A stretch of 64,000 nt of DNA from positions 1-64,000 of the forward strand of contig NZ_PUIP01000026.1 of NCBI RefSeq assembly GCF_002968015.1. Direction: 5' to 3'. Both the position numbers and the translations under genes were made by a program. The stretch is from Massilia phosphatilytica. Lineage in GTDB: Bacteria; Pseudomonadota; Gammaproteobacteria; Burkholderiales; Burkholderiaceae_D. Positions 53,364 to 61,332 of this stretch are shown here, piece after piece; within the stretch, counting starts at the first letter, position 1, and each line of letters begins with the position of its first letter. The notes under the pieces were generated by a model. The model saw only the letters and a program-made list of their open reading frames with translations, was not told where the DNA came from and made no database searches.

Positions 53364-54890
53364 ATGAGACATGCGGTCGTGGTCGCCGGATGCCTGCTGG
53401 CCTGCGCGGCCCAGGCGGCCCAGGTGACGGACCCGGTGCAGGTCGCGGGCGGACGGATCGCCGGCACAGCGGTGGACGGCGTGAACACATTCCTGGGCGT
53501 GCCGTTCGCCGCGGCGCCCGCCGGCCCGCTGCGCTGGCGCGCGCCGCAGCCGGTAGTGCCCTGGCAGGGCGTAAAGTCCGCGCGCGCCTACGCGCCGGCC
53601 TGCGCGCAGACGGCGGCGTGGATCCCGGATCCGAAAAGCGAGGACTGCCTGTACCTGAACGTGTGGTCACCCGCCAGGGCGCAGAAGCTCCCCGTCATCG
53701 TCTGGATCCACGGCGGCGGCTTTTACGGCGGCTCGGGCACCCAGCCCGGTTATGACGGCGGCAACCTGGCGCGGCGCGGCGTCGTCGTCGTCACCATCAA
53801 CTACCGCCTCGGCATCTTCGGCTTCTTCGCCCATCCCGAGCTGACGGCGGAGTCGCCGGACAGGGCATCGGGCAACCAGGGCATGGAAGACCAGGTCGCG
53901 GCGCTGCGCTGGGTGAAAGAGAATATCGCGGCGTTCGGCGGCGACCCCGGGCGCGTCACGATCATGGGCGAATCCGCGGGCGGCGAATCCGTCGCGATCC
54001 TCGTCGCCTCGCCGCTGGCGCAAGGCTTGTTCCAGCGCGCGATCTCGCAAAGCGGCAACTTCGCGCTGCCGATCGACGCCAGTGAAAACGCCTTGTTCGA
54101 CCGCACGGCCGCGGAAAAGACGGGCGTGGCGTTCGCGAAGGCAGTGGGCGCGAAGAACCTGGCGGACCTGCGCGCGCTGCCCGTCGCCGCGCTGCAGAAA
54201 CCGGCGTGGGCGCCGCATCCCATCGTCGACGGCCATTTGCTGCGCGAAGACCTGACGACGACCTACCGCTACCATCGCCAGAACGACGTACCCCTGCTCG
54301 CGGGCTGGAATGCGGAAGAGGGCAAGGATCTCGCACCGGAAATCCTCGGCACGGACAAGTTCACGGCTGCCAGCTACAAGGCGCTCGTGACGAAGCTGCT
54401 AGGCCATGCGCCGTCCGCCGCCGTGCTGGCCGCATATCCGGGGACGAACGATGCCGTGGCCAAGGCGTCGATCGACAAGCTCACGACCGACTGGTGGGGC
54501 TGGCGCGCGTGGTACTGGGCGTCGCTGCAGGCGCGGCACGGCAAGGCCAGGCCTTACCTCTACTATTTCACGCACCGGCCGACCGAACCCTCGACCCCAT
54601 GCGGCTATGGCTGCGGGGCAGGGCATGGCGCGGAAATCCAGTACGTGTTCGACCATCTCGGCCAGGATCCGCGGCCCTGGTCCGCCTACGACCGGCAGCT
54701 GGCGACGCGCCTGGCCGACACCTGGGCGAACTTCGCGCGCACGGGCACGCCGAACGGCAACGGGTTGCCCGACTGGCCCGCGTTCGACGGCAGGCCGGCG
54801 ACCATCCAGCGCATCGGCGACGCGGGCGACCTGCAGGCACGCGGCAAGCTGCCGGATTTTTCGCTGTTCGGGCAGCCGCCCGCACGCTAG
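53364..54890 (+). CDS. Secreted type-B carboxylesterase
   Basis: A 508-residue exported esterase. Signal peptide MRHAVVVAGCLLACAAQAA. Type-B hallmarks: EDCLYLNVW, oxyanion HGGGFYGGSG, nucleophile Ser204 in GESAGGESV, and PCGYGCGAGHGAEIQYVF near the catalytic His. The length fits the para-nitrobenzyl-esterase family. The methyltransferase gene follows after 41 nt. Confidence 0.92.
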   Translation: MRHAVVVAGCLLACAAQAAQVTDPVQVAGGRIAGTAVDGVNTFLGVPFAAAPAGPLRWRAPQPVVPWQGVKSARAYAPACAQTAAWIPDPKSEDCLYLNVWSPARAQKLPVIVWIHGGGFYGGSGTQPGYDGGNLARRGVVVVTINYRLGIFGFFAHPELTAESPDRASGNQGMEDQVAALRWVKENIAAFGGDPGRVTIMGESAGGESVAILVASPLAQGLFQRAISQSGNFALPIDASENALFDRTAAEKTGVAFAKAVGAKNLADLRALPVAALQKPAWAPHPIVDGHLLREDLTTTYRYHRQNDVPLLAGWNAEEGKDLAPEILGTDKFTAASYKALVTKLLGHAPSAAVLAAYPGTNDAVAKASIDKLTTDWWGWRAWYWASLQARHGKARPYLYYFTHRPTEPSTPCGYGCGAGHGAEIQYVFDHLGQDPRPWSAYDRQLATRLADTWANFARTGTPNGNGLPDWPAFDGRPATIQRIGDAGDLQARGKLPDFSLFGQPPAR

Positions 54891-54931
54891 CGAAACGGCG
54901 TAAGCTGTCCTCTCCGATGCCGGGAGGTCCC

Positions 54932-55738
54932 ATGCCGCATGCCGACGCAAAGTTTGGCGGATCCATTCCGCAGCTCTATGACCGGCTGCTCGTGCCGCTG
55001 ATCTTCCAGCCCTACGCGGACGACCTGGCGGCGCGGGTGGTCAACGAGCGGCCGGCGCGCGTGCTGGAGATCGCGGCCGGCACGGGTGTCGTCACGCGCG
55101 CGCTGGCGGCGTGCCTGCCCGCGTCCGGCACGATCGTCGCAACGGACCTCAACCAGGCGATGCTCGACCAGGCCATCGCCACCGGCACGGCGCGGCCCGT
55201 CCAGTGGCGGCAGGCGGACGCCATGTGCCTGCCGTTTCCCGATGCCGCGTTCGACGTCGTCGTGTGCCAGTTCGGCGCCATGTTCTTCCCCGATAAGGCG
55301 GCCGCGTATGCCGAGGCGCGGCGCGTGCTGCGTCCGGGCGGGCAATTCATCTTCAACGTCTGGGACCGGATCGAGGACAACGACTTCGCGCACGTCGTCA
55401 CGGACGCGCTGGCACAGGCGTTTCCGCTCGACCCGCCCAGGTTCCTCGCGCGCACGCCGCACGGCTACCACGACGTGGCCGTCATCGCGGACGACCTGGC
55501 GCGGGCCGGTTTCACGACGCCGCCCACGTGCACGACGCTGGCCGCGCGCAGCCGGGCCGCCACGCCGGACATACCGGCCATCGCGTATTGCCAGGGCACG
55601 CCGCTGCGCAACGAGATCGTGGCATCCCGCCTGGACGATGCGACGGCCATTGCGGCGGCGGCGATCGGGCAGCGGTTCGGCGCCGGCCCCGTGGATGGCA
55701 AGATCCAGGCGCACGTGGTCGCCGTGGCACGCTCCTAG
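54932..55738 (+). CDS. Class I SAM-dependent methyltransferase (UbiE/Coq5-like)
   Basis: A 268-residue soluble enzyme. SAM motif VLEIAAGTGVVTRAL, then IVATDLNQAMLDQA, CLPFPDAAFDVVVCQFGAMFF, and the post-motif LRPGGQFIFNVWD. The start at 54932 has GGGAGG 5 nt before. Substrate unknown. The stop shares a CTAG with the facing AraC gene. Confidence 0.85.
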   Translation: MPHADAKFGGSIPQLYDRLLVPLIFQPYADDLAARVVNERPARVLEIAAGTGVVTRALAACLPASGTIVATDLNQAMLDQAIATGTARPVQWRQADAMCLPFPDAAFDVVVCQFGAMFFPDKAAAYAEARRVLRPGGQFIFNVWDRIEDNDFAHVVTDALAQAFPLDPPRFLARTPHGYHDVAVIADDLARAGFTTPPTCTTLAARSRAATPDIPAIAYCQGTPLRNEIVASRLDDATAIAAAAIGQRFGAGPVDGKIQAHVVAVARS

Positions 55739-56568
55739 CCGGCACGGATCTGCGAGGGACTGAGCCCCAGCAGCCGGCGCATCCAGCGGGCCATGTGGCT
55801 CGGATGCGAAAAGCCGGTGTCGAGCGCGATCTCCGTGATGCTGTGCCGCCCCTCGAGCAGGCGCAGCCGCGCCCGTTCCACGCGCCGCTCGAGCACGAAG
55901 CGATGGACCGGCGTACCGGTCGCCTCCCTGAACAAGGCCTTGAAATGCGATGGGCTGAACCCCGCGATGGCGGCCAGTTCGGCGAGCGTCAGGTCGCGGT
56001 CCAGGTTCGTGTCGACGTATTCGATGACGTGACGCAGGCGCCACGCGGGCAGCGCCCGTGCCGGCGTGGCCTTCGGCGGCGCCTGCAGCGCGACCAGGCG
56101 CACGGCGAGCGCGGACGCGAGACTGTCGGCGAACAGCCTGCCGCCCGGGCCGGCGGCCTGGTCCTCGGCCTGCATCATCCAGCCGATGCGCTCGATCTGC
56201 GGATCGCGGATATGGATCGCCGGCGCGAGGTCGAAGGTGTGCGCAGCCAGTCCCATTTCCTCGGCCGTGGCGCGCAGGTGCGCGGGCGCGAGCCGCAGCA
56301 GCAGCGACGTGGCCGGCTGGGACAGGGTCCAGCGGGTGCTCGAGCCGCCCGGCACGACGCAGAACTGGCCGTGCAGCCGCACGCCCTGCCGCTCGGCGTT
56401 GGCGGCCAGGTACGACACGGGCACCGGCGCGCCCAGGTGGAGGCACAGCACGTGGCGCGCGTCCACGGGCGAATCGAACCGGCCCGGCGGCACCGGCGAC
56501 GTCAGGACGTCGAGGAGCGGCAGCGGGGCAGTGGACGGGCTGGGATAGCAAGAGGGTCGGTCGGGCAT
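55735..56568 (-). CDS. AraC-family transcriptional activator
   Basis: A 277-residue regulator. The N-terminal half is a cupin-like sensor (YLAANAERQGVRLHGQFCVVPGG). The C-terminal 100 residues carry two HTHs (LAELAAIAGFSPSHFKALFREATG and ITEIALDTGFSHPSHMARWMRR). The start at 56568 has GGAGG upstream. It is divergent from the Tat-exported hydrolase, the likely target. Confidence 0.9.
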   Translation of the reverse strand: MPDRPSCYPSPSTAPLPLLDVLTSPVPPGRFDSPVDARHVLCLHLGAPVPVSYLAANAERQGVRLHGQFCVVPGGSSTRWTLSQPATSLLLRLAPAHLRATAEEMGLAAHTFDLAPAIHIRDPQIERIGWMMQAEDQAAGPGGRLFADSLASALAVRLVALQAPPKATPARALPAWRLRHVIEYVDTNLDRDLTLAELAAIAGFSPSHFKALFREATGTPVHRFVLERRVERARLRLLEGRHSITEIALDTGFSHPSHMARWMRRLLGLSPSQIRAG

Positions 56569-56705
56569 CGCATCCTCCGGTAGGCATCCCGCCAATGTAC
56601 AAGGAAATCATCCGTTCGTGTCCGTGACCGGCCGCCGGTGCGCGCCGGGCCGGGGCCGCGCCGCTAGCATCCTTCCATGTTCACACCATCGAAGGAGAAG
56701 CGCGA

Positions 56706-57638
56706 ATGAAACGCAGGGATTTCTTGTATGTGACCGCGGCAGCCATGGTGGCCGGCGGTGCGACGGCGGCGACGCCGTCGGACGTGGAGCGCTATCGTCA
56801 AGCGCGGCGCTTCGTGGATCTGCCGTGCGGCCGCATCGCGTACGTCGAGCGGGGGAAGGGCAAGGCGGCGCTGTTCCTGCACGGAGCGCCATTGAATGGC
56901 TTCCAGTGGCGCGGCGCGCTCGACCGCCTGGCGCCGCACCGGCGCTGCATCGCCCCGGATTTCATGGGCCTCGGCTACTCGCAGGTTCCCGAGCACCAGC
57001 CCGTGACGCCCGCCGCCCAGGTGGCGATGCTGGCGGCACTCCTGGATGCGCTGGGCGTCGACCAGGCCGACATCGTCGCGGCCGACAGCGGCGGCGCAGT
57101 AGCGCAGATGTTCCTCGTCCGCTACCCGGCCCGTGTGCGCACGATGCTCCTGACGAACTGCGACACGGAGCCCAGCAGCCCGCCGCCCAAGATCCAGCCG
57201 GTGCTCGACATGGCCCGTGCCGGCACACTGGCCGACGACACGGCGAAATGGCTGACCGACGGGAACCTGGCGCGCGCGACGTTCGGCGCGGCCGTGTACC
57301 ACGACCCCACGCTGCTCACGGACGACATCATCGACTACTACGTGGCGCCGATGGTGAGCACCCCGTTGCGGCGCCGGCAGTATCACGCGTTCCACAACGC
57401 GCTGGCGCCGAACCCGCTGGCGGGCATCGAGGCGGCGCTCGGGCGCAGTACGGTACCGGTGCGGATGGTGTGGGGCGCCAGCGACGTCATCTTTCCCATG
57501 GCGGATGCTGCCTACCTGGACCGTATTTTTCCGCGCTCGCGGGGAATACGTCCGATTCCAAATGGAAAATTATTTTTTCAGGAGGAATATCCTGATGTTA
57601 TTGCGGAAGAGGCATTGCAATTATGGCGCAATGTTTGA
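56706..57638 (+). CDS. Tat-exported alpha/beta hydrolase, dehalogenase-like, with a substituted His position
   Basis: A 310-residue exported hydrolase. Tat signal MKRRDFLYVTAAAMVAGG. Oxyanion HGAPLNG, putative nucleophile Asp127 in AADSGGAVAQ. The C-terminal motif reads LFFQEEYPDVI; in haloalkane dehalogenases the aligned H-Y-L-Q-E carries the catalytic His, here Leu. Either this is a non-hydrolytic relative or the His lies elsewhere. From about 57540 the codons become markedly AT-rich. Confidence 0.8.
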   Translation: MKRRDFLYVTAAAMVAGGATAATPSDVERYRQARRFVDLPCGRIAYVERGKGKAALFLHGAPLNGFQWRGALDRLAPHRRCIAPDFMGLGYSQVPEHQPVTPAAQVAMLAALLDALGVDQADIVAADSGGAVAQMFLVRYPARVRTMLLTNCDTEPSSPPPKIQPVLDMARAGTLADDTAKWLTDGNLARATFGAAVYHDPTLLTDDIIDYYVAPMVSTPLRRRQYHAFHNALAPNPLAGIEAALGRSTVPVRMVWGASDVIFPMADAAYLDRIFPRSRGIRPIPNGKLFFQEEYPDVIAEEALQLWRNV

Positions 57639-57844
57639 ATATAAGGGTTGATTTGAATAATCAACGTTTTCCGTGATTAAATAAGATTAAGTGGATAATA
57701 TGAATCCGTATCGGGTATTAGGAATACATATGTTTTATATGCCGTTGCCGATTTACCCGATTTAAATGTCGGAGTATTTGACAGTGATGGGATCTATATC
57801 AAAGCGAGTTTAAAAAATCCATTTCCTTTCAAGTAGATAAAAAC
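57639..57844. other. AT-rich intergenic stretch before the sigma-54 promoter
   Basis: About 200 bp of low-GC sequence with no supported gene. It may contain the enhancer-binding sites needed by the sigma-54 promoter downstream. No clear dyad repeat was found by eye. Confidence 0.5.
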
Positions 57845-57861
57845 TTGGCATGAGAATTGCT
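57845..57861 (+). promoter_or_regulatory. Sigma-54 (RpoN) promoter of a PEP-CTERM gene
   Basis: TTGGCATG, four bases, then TTGCT: an almost perfect match to TTGGCACG-N4-TTGCW with exact GG-N10-GC spacing. The predicted start site is near 57873, about 50 nt before the ATG. PEP-CTERM genes in related bacteria are controlled by the PrsK/PrsR two-component system with RpoN. Confidence 0.85.
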
Positions 57862-57921
57862 AAGGTGTCGCAGTGCATTAATCGCACCTATAACGCTTAT
57901 CCACTTGAAAGGACCTCTGAG

Positions 57922-58713
57922 ATGAAATTAAAATTCGCGCTGGCCGCTGCCCTCGCATTCGCCGCCATTACCGGTACCGCACACGCCGGTGCCTTTATCA
58001 ATGGCGCCTTTGAAGACGGCAATACGAATGGCTGGACGACTGGGGAAGGGAATCGTGCAGGTCTCGGCAACACGGGCCTGACGCCGGCGACTTTCCTGCC
58101 GGGCGGCAGCCTGTACACGGGTCCGGCAACCCGTTCGGCCATCAACACCGCGGGCACGGCCGACCCGCTGCTCGGCAGCCTGTTGGGCTCGACCGTCTAT
58201 TCGGGCCAATATTCATATCGCGTGGAAGACACCACCAATGGCGGTAACGCTTCGGCCCTCAGCCAGAAAGTGACGAATTACACCGAATCGAACATCTTCT
58301 TCGCCTGGAAAGCCGTGCTGGAAAATGGCGGCCATGCCGCCGAAGACTCGGCTGAATTGCTGATCACGCTGACCGACGACACGACCGGCACGACGCTGAT
58401 CAGCCGCGTCTATAATGCCGACAGCAGCGGCGGTGGCGTCGACACCCGTTTCGCCGTCGACGGCGATCTGTATTACACCCCGACCTGGCAAATCGAACAG
58501 CTCGCGATCGATTCCTCGCTTTCGGGTCACGATTTCACGCTGTCGATTCTGGCCGCCGATTGCTCGCCGGCCGGCCACACGGGTTATGCATATATCGACG
58601 GTTTCGGCGCGGTTATTCCGCCGGTTAATGTCCCGGAACCGGCTTCGGCTGCGCTGATGCTGCTGGGTGCCGGCGCAATGCTGCGCTCGCGTCGTCGCAA
58701 GCAGGTGAAATGA
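57922..58713 (+). CDS. PEP-CTERM sorting-domain protein, RpoN-dependent
   Basis: A 263-residue exported protein. Signal peptide MKLKFALAAALAFAAITGTAHA. The middle is a Thr/Asn/Ser-rich beta-sandwich-like domain (FEDGNTNGWTTGEGN at the start resembles PEP-CTERM exosortase substrates with a carbohydrate-binding-like fold). The C-terminus VPEPASAALMLLGAGAMLRSRRRK is a PEP-CTERM signal. The ATG at 57922 has AAGGA 9 nt before. Terminator follows. Confidence 0.88.
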   Translation: MKLKFALAAALAFAAITGTAHAGAFINGAFEDGNTNGWTTGEGNRAGLGNTGLTPATFLPGGSLYTGPATRSAINTAGTADPLLGSLLGSTVYSGQYSYRVEDTTNGGNASALSQKVTNYTESNIFFAWKAVLENGGHAAEDSAELLITLTDDTTGTTLISRVYNADSSGGGVDTRFAVDGDLYYTPTWQIEQLAIDSSLSGHDFTLSILAADCSPAGHTGYAYIDGFGAVIPPVNVPEPASAALMLLGAGAMLRSRRRKQVK

Positions 58714-58724
58714 CGAATAAAGAT

Positions 58725-58777
58725 GCCATCCGCGGGTCGATGCAGTTACTTGAATTGATCCGCGGGTGGCGTTTTTA
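58725..58777 (+). terminator. Terminator of the second PEP-CTERM gene
   Basis: GCCATCCGCGG pairs with CCGCGGGTGGC (one G-T pair) across a 24-nt loop, followed by GTTTTTATTT. Confidence 0.75.
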
Positions 58778-58833
58778 TTTCTGTCGAATTCTTTGACGGC
58801 ACGGGCGGAATCGAATTGTCGGCACAAATCGTT

Positions 58834-59205
58834 TCAATCTTCGGTCTCGGTGCCGGTAATGGCACGCTGTTCGCGTTTGCTGAGCGAGCCGAGCGCCTTG
58901 TGATATGACCACTCGACCAATTCCGCCAGATAGGCTGGGGGGAAACGATCGACGTCGACGATGGTAACCCAGTGAAAACGTCCCATGTACCGGGCTGGCT
59001 TGACGCCGGGAATATCCGTCAGTTCCACGAAGCGGTCCGCCGAGACTCTTGTGCTGAAACGCCATTTCTCCGGTTCGCTCGTCTTGAAATAGGCGAAATT
59101 CTTTCCGCCAACGGCATACGCTAGAATGTTAGTGGGCGCGCCGTGCAGCACGTCGGTCGCTCCGACGAATCCTCGGCAAAATAATTTTAGCTCTTCAACG
59201 TTCAT
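58834..59205 (-). CDS. MmcQ/YjbR-family protein
   Basis: A 123-residue protein: EELKLFCRGFVGATD, YFKTSEPEKWRFSTRV, GRFHWVTIVDVDRFPPAYLAELVEWSYHKAL. This is the CyaY-like DNA-binding MmcQ/YjbR fold. The start at 59205 is chosen over an ATG 24 nt upstream because it aligns with the family N-terminus. Confidence 0.85.
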   Translation of the reverse strand: MNVEELKLFCRGFVGATDVLHGAPTNILAYAVGGKNFAYFKTSEPEKWRFSTRVSADRFVELTDIPGVKPARYMGRFHWVTIVDVDRFPPAYLAELVEWSYHKALGSLSKREQRAITGTETED

Positions 59206-59430
59206 GATGGACTGCGCTGCGGAATTCAATTCGAGCTCTGCTCTGCCAACGGGCTACCGGGCCAGGAACGGTGATTATAACGGGCAGCAGCTTTCCGATT
59301 AACCCCGGCAGCATTCTCACACCAGTCCGCCAGTTGCCCGGTGGCGGCCTCCGGTTCGCTTGAACCTGGAGGGCGCGTGCCTATACTTCGATGCAGGTAC
59401 CGGTCAATCCGGCGCAACCAGGAGCGCATC

Positions 59431-59625
59431 ATGGCACGCAAATTTATCGATTGCCGCGAGATCCCCAGCACGACCCATTGCAGCGTGACGATCGCGGCCG
59501 ACAGCGAACAGGAGTTGCTGGACGCGGCGGTCCAGCACGCCGTGGCACGGCACGGTCACCAGGACACCCCGGCGCTCCGCGACCAGCTGAAGCAGGCCAT
59601 GCGCGAAGGCGCACCGCCCGCCTAG
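59431..59625 (+). CDS. DUF1059 small protein
   Basis: A 64-residue soluble protein: ARKFIDCREIPSTTHCSVTIAADSEQELL, then AAVQHAVARHGHQDTPALRDQLKQAM, the full DUF1059 domain with its conserved Cys pair and His. AGGAG precedes the ATG. Function unknown. Confidence 0.85.
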   Translation: MARKFIDCREIPSTTHCSVTIAADSEQELLDAAVQHAVARHGHQDTPALRDQLKQAMREGAPPA

Positions 59626-59715
59626 GAAAGCCGCTTCCCAGAACTGCGCTGCCGTCACGGGCCGTCCGAACAGGAAACCCTGGAACGCACTGCAGCCGTG
59701 CATGGCGAGAAAATT
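59626..59715 (-). pseudogene. Remnant C-terminus of an EAL-domain (c-di-GMP phosphodiesterase) gene
   Basis: The minus-strand translation N-F-L-A-M-H-G-C-S-A-F then Q-G-F-L-F-G-R-P-V-T-A-A-Q-F-W is the characteristic last segment of EAL domains (G-C-D-x-x-Q-G-Y-L-F-x-R-P). Nothing resembling the catalytic EAL, metal-binding or preceding parts is found upstream, where sequence turns into unrelated codons and then the tRNA terminator. It abuts the DUF1059 stop directly. Deletion breakpoint near 59716 is inferred. Confidence 0.65.
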
Positions 59716-59812
59716 CCGCGGCTGCCGAGGACGCGCATCCGTGCGCGCGACAGAAATCGCCTGGTTGACGCTTTGACCGGAAGTGGACCGCATACAAAGA
59801 CGCCCTGTTCCG

Positions 59813-59846
59813 AAAACAAAAACGCCAACCTGCATGGGTTGGCGTT
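59813..59846 (-). terminator. Terminator of the second tRNA-Phe gene
   Basis: The same AACGCCAACC/GGTTGGCGTT stem as copy 1, with a 6-nt loop and a stronger T run (TTTTTGTTTT) on the minus strand. Confidence 0.85.
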
Positions 59847-59865
59847 CATTTGCTGCAGAATTCTT

Positions 59866-59941
59866 TGGTGGCCCGGGGCGGAATCGAACCACCGACACAA
59901 GGATTTTCAATCCTCTGCTCTACCAACTGAGCTACCAGGCC
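59866..59941 (-). tRNA. tRNA-Phe (GAA), copy 2
   Basis: Identical over all 76 nt to the copy at 31967-32042, including CCA. The anticodon loop is TTGAAAA. Confidence 0.97.
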
Positions 59942-59953
59942 AAAGGAGGCATG

Positions 59954-59982
59954 ATTATAGCGAGGGGTTTGCGAGGCCGCAA
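59954..59982 (-). promoter_or_regulatory. Promoter of tRNA-Phe copy 2
   Basis: TTGCGG and a perfect TATAAT separated by 17 bp on the minus strand, 12 nt before the tRNA 5' end. Better than the promoter of copy 1. Confidence 0.8.
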
Positions 59983-60061
59983 GTCCTGTCGAGCGATTTC
60001 TGGCAAGGGGTAGGACAGCATGCCCGTCCCGTTCGCCGGAAGCGGGCCATGGTGAAGGGTC

Positions 60062-60067
60062 TATAAT
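60062..60067 (+). promoter_or_regulatory. TATAAT -10 element placed for a leaderless mRNA
   Basis: The last T of TATAAT is 7 nt before the A of the ATG at 60075, so transcription would begin at or next to the start codon. No Shine-Dalgarno is visible and no clear -35 is present. Confidence 0.5.
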
Positions 60068-60074
60068 ATTCATC

Positions 60075-61304
60075 ATGAGCACACAGACACCACACCATCG
60101 CAACGTCACCCGCCGCAGCGACATCTGCATCGTCGGCAATGGCGCCATCGCCAAGACGGCGGCCCTGGGCCTGTCGCAGGCCGGGCACAGCGTCACCTTG
60201 CTCGTGCCGCCCGCGCGCCAGGACGCACCGGAGGCGGCCACCGGCGGCGAACAACCCTGGGACGTGCGCGTGTACGCGCTCAACCACACGGCGCACACGT
60301 TGTTGTCGTCGCTGAAGGTCTGGGGCGCGCTCGACATGGCGCGCGTGGCGCCTGTCGATGCCATGGACGTGCAGGGCGACGGGGCGCAGGGCGGCCATCT
60401 CGGTTTCGATGCGTTCGGCGCCCATGCGGGATCGCTCGCGTGGATCGTCGAGGACAGCAACCTGAACCAGGCGCTCGACGCAGCGCTGCGCTTCGCCCAG
60501 AACGTCGAGACCGTCACCGGACGCGCCTGCCGCATCGTGAGCAGTGCGAACGATGTCGAGGTCGAACTGGAAGACGGCAAGGTGCTTGCGGCCCAGCTGC
60601 TGGTCGGCGCCGACGGACGCGATTCCTGGGTGCGCGGGCAGTGCGACATCGGCATCGATTACCGCTCGTACCACCAGCGCGCCATCGTGGCGAATTTCTC
60701 GTGCGAGAAGCCGCACCACAACGTGGCCTATCAATGGTTCACGTGCAAGGAAGGTATCGTCGCGCTGCTGCCGCTGCCGGGCAACAAGGTGTCGCTCGTG
60801 TGGTCCGCGCCGGACACGCTGGCCGACACCATCATGAACGAATCGCTGGGCGAACTGGCGATCCGCCTGGGCGAGTATTCGGAAGGCAAACTGGGCCTGC
60901 TGAAACCGCTGCAGCCGGAAGACGTCAAGGCGATCCCGCTGGCGCTCGTGCGCCCGCACGCGATCACGGCGCCGCGCGTGGCGCTCATCGGCGACGCCGC
61001 CCACGCGGTACATCCGCTGGCCGGGCACGGCATGAACCTGGGCTTTGGCGACATCAATGGTCTGCTCGACACGATCGCCGCGCGCGACGCCCACCAGGGC
61101 ATCGGCGACGAGCGCGTGCTGGCGCGCTACGCCAGGGCGCGCAAGGAAGACGTGTTGCTGATGCAACTCGCCACGGATGGCCTGGAGCGCCTGTTCGGCG
61201 CAAATCTGGAGCCCGTGCGCGTGGTTCGCAATTTAGGATTAAACTTGCTGGATAAGTTGCCTCTGGTCAAGCGACGGCTGATCGCCCACGCGATGGGCAG
61301 GTAA
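60075..61304 (+). CDS. UbiH/UbiF-like FAD-dependent aromatic monooxygenase
   Basis: A 409-residue flavoprotein. FAD fingerprint ICIVGNGAIAKTAALGLSQAGHSVTLL (about 17-43), the D-G motif LLVGADGRDSWVR and the second FAD motif VALIGDAAHAVHPLAGHGMNLGFGD are all present. This matches ubiquinone-ring hydroxylases of the UbiH/COQ6 family, acting at the inner membrane. The ring position is not clear from sequence. A DsbC-like gene follows after 28 nt. Confidence 0.9.
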   Translation: MSTQTPHHRNVTRRSDICIVGNGAIAKTAALGLSQAGHSVTLLVPPARQDAPEAATGGEQPWDVRVYALNHTAHTLLSSLKVWGALDMARVAPVDAMDVQGDGAQGGHLGFDAFGAHAGSLAWIVEDSNLNQALDAALRFAQNVETVTGRACRIVSSANDVEVELEDGKVLAAQLLVGADGRDSWVRGQCDIGIDYRSYHQRAIVANFSCEKPHHNVAYQWFTCKEGIVALLPLPGNKVSLVWSAPDTLADTIMNESLGELAIRLGEYSEGKLGLLKPLQPEDVKAIPLALVRPHAITAPRVALIGDAAHAVHPLAGHGMNLGFGDINGLLDTIAARDAHQGIGDERVLARYARARKEDVLLMQLATDGLERLFGANLEPVRVVRNLGLNLLDKLPLVKRRLIAHAMGR

Positions 61305-61332
61305 CGAACCTGATCTTTAAGGAAATGCATTC

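Noticed and set aside
59226..59471. 81-codon minus-strand frame between the MmcQ and DUF1059 genes
   Set aside because: No Shine-Dalgarno, no recognised motif, overlaps the DUF1059 promoter and start. I see nothing else in this gap.
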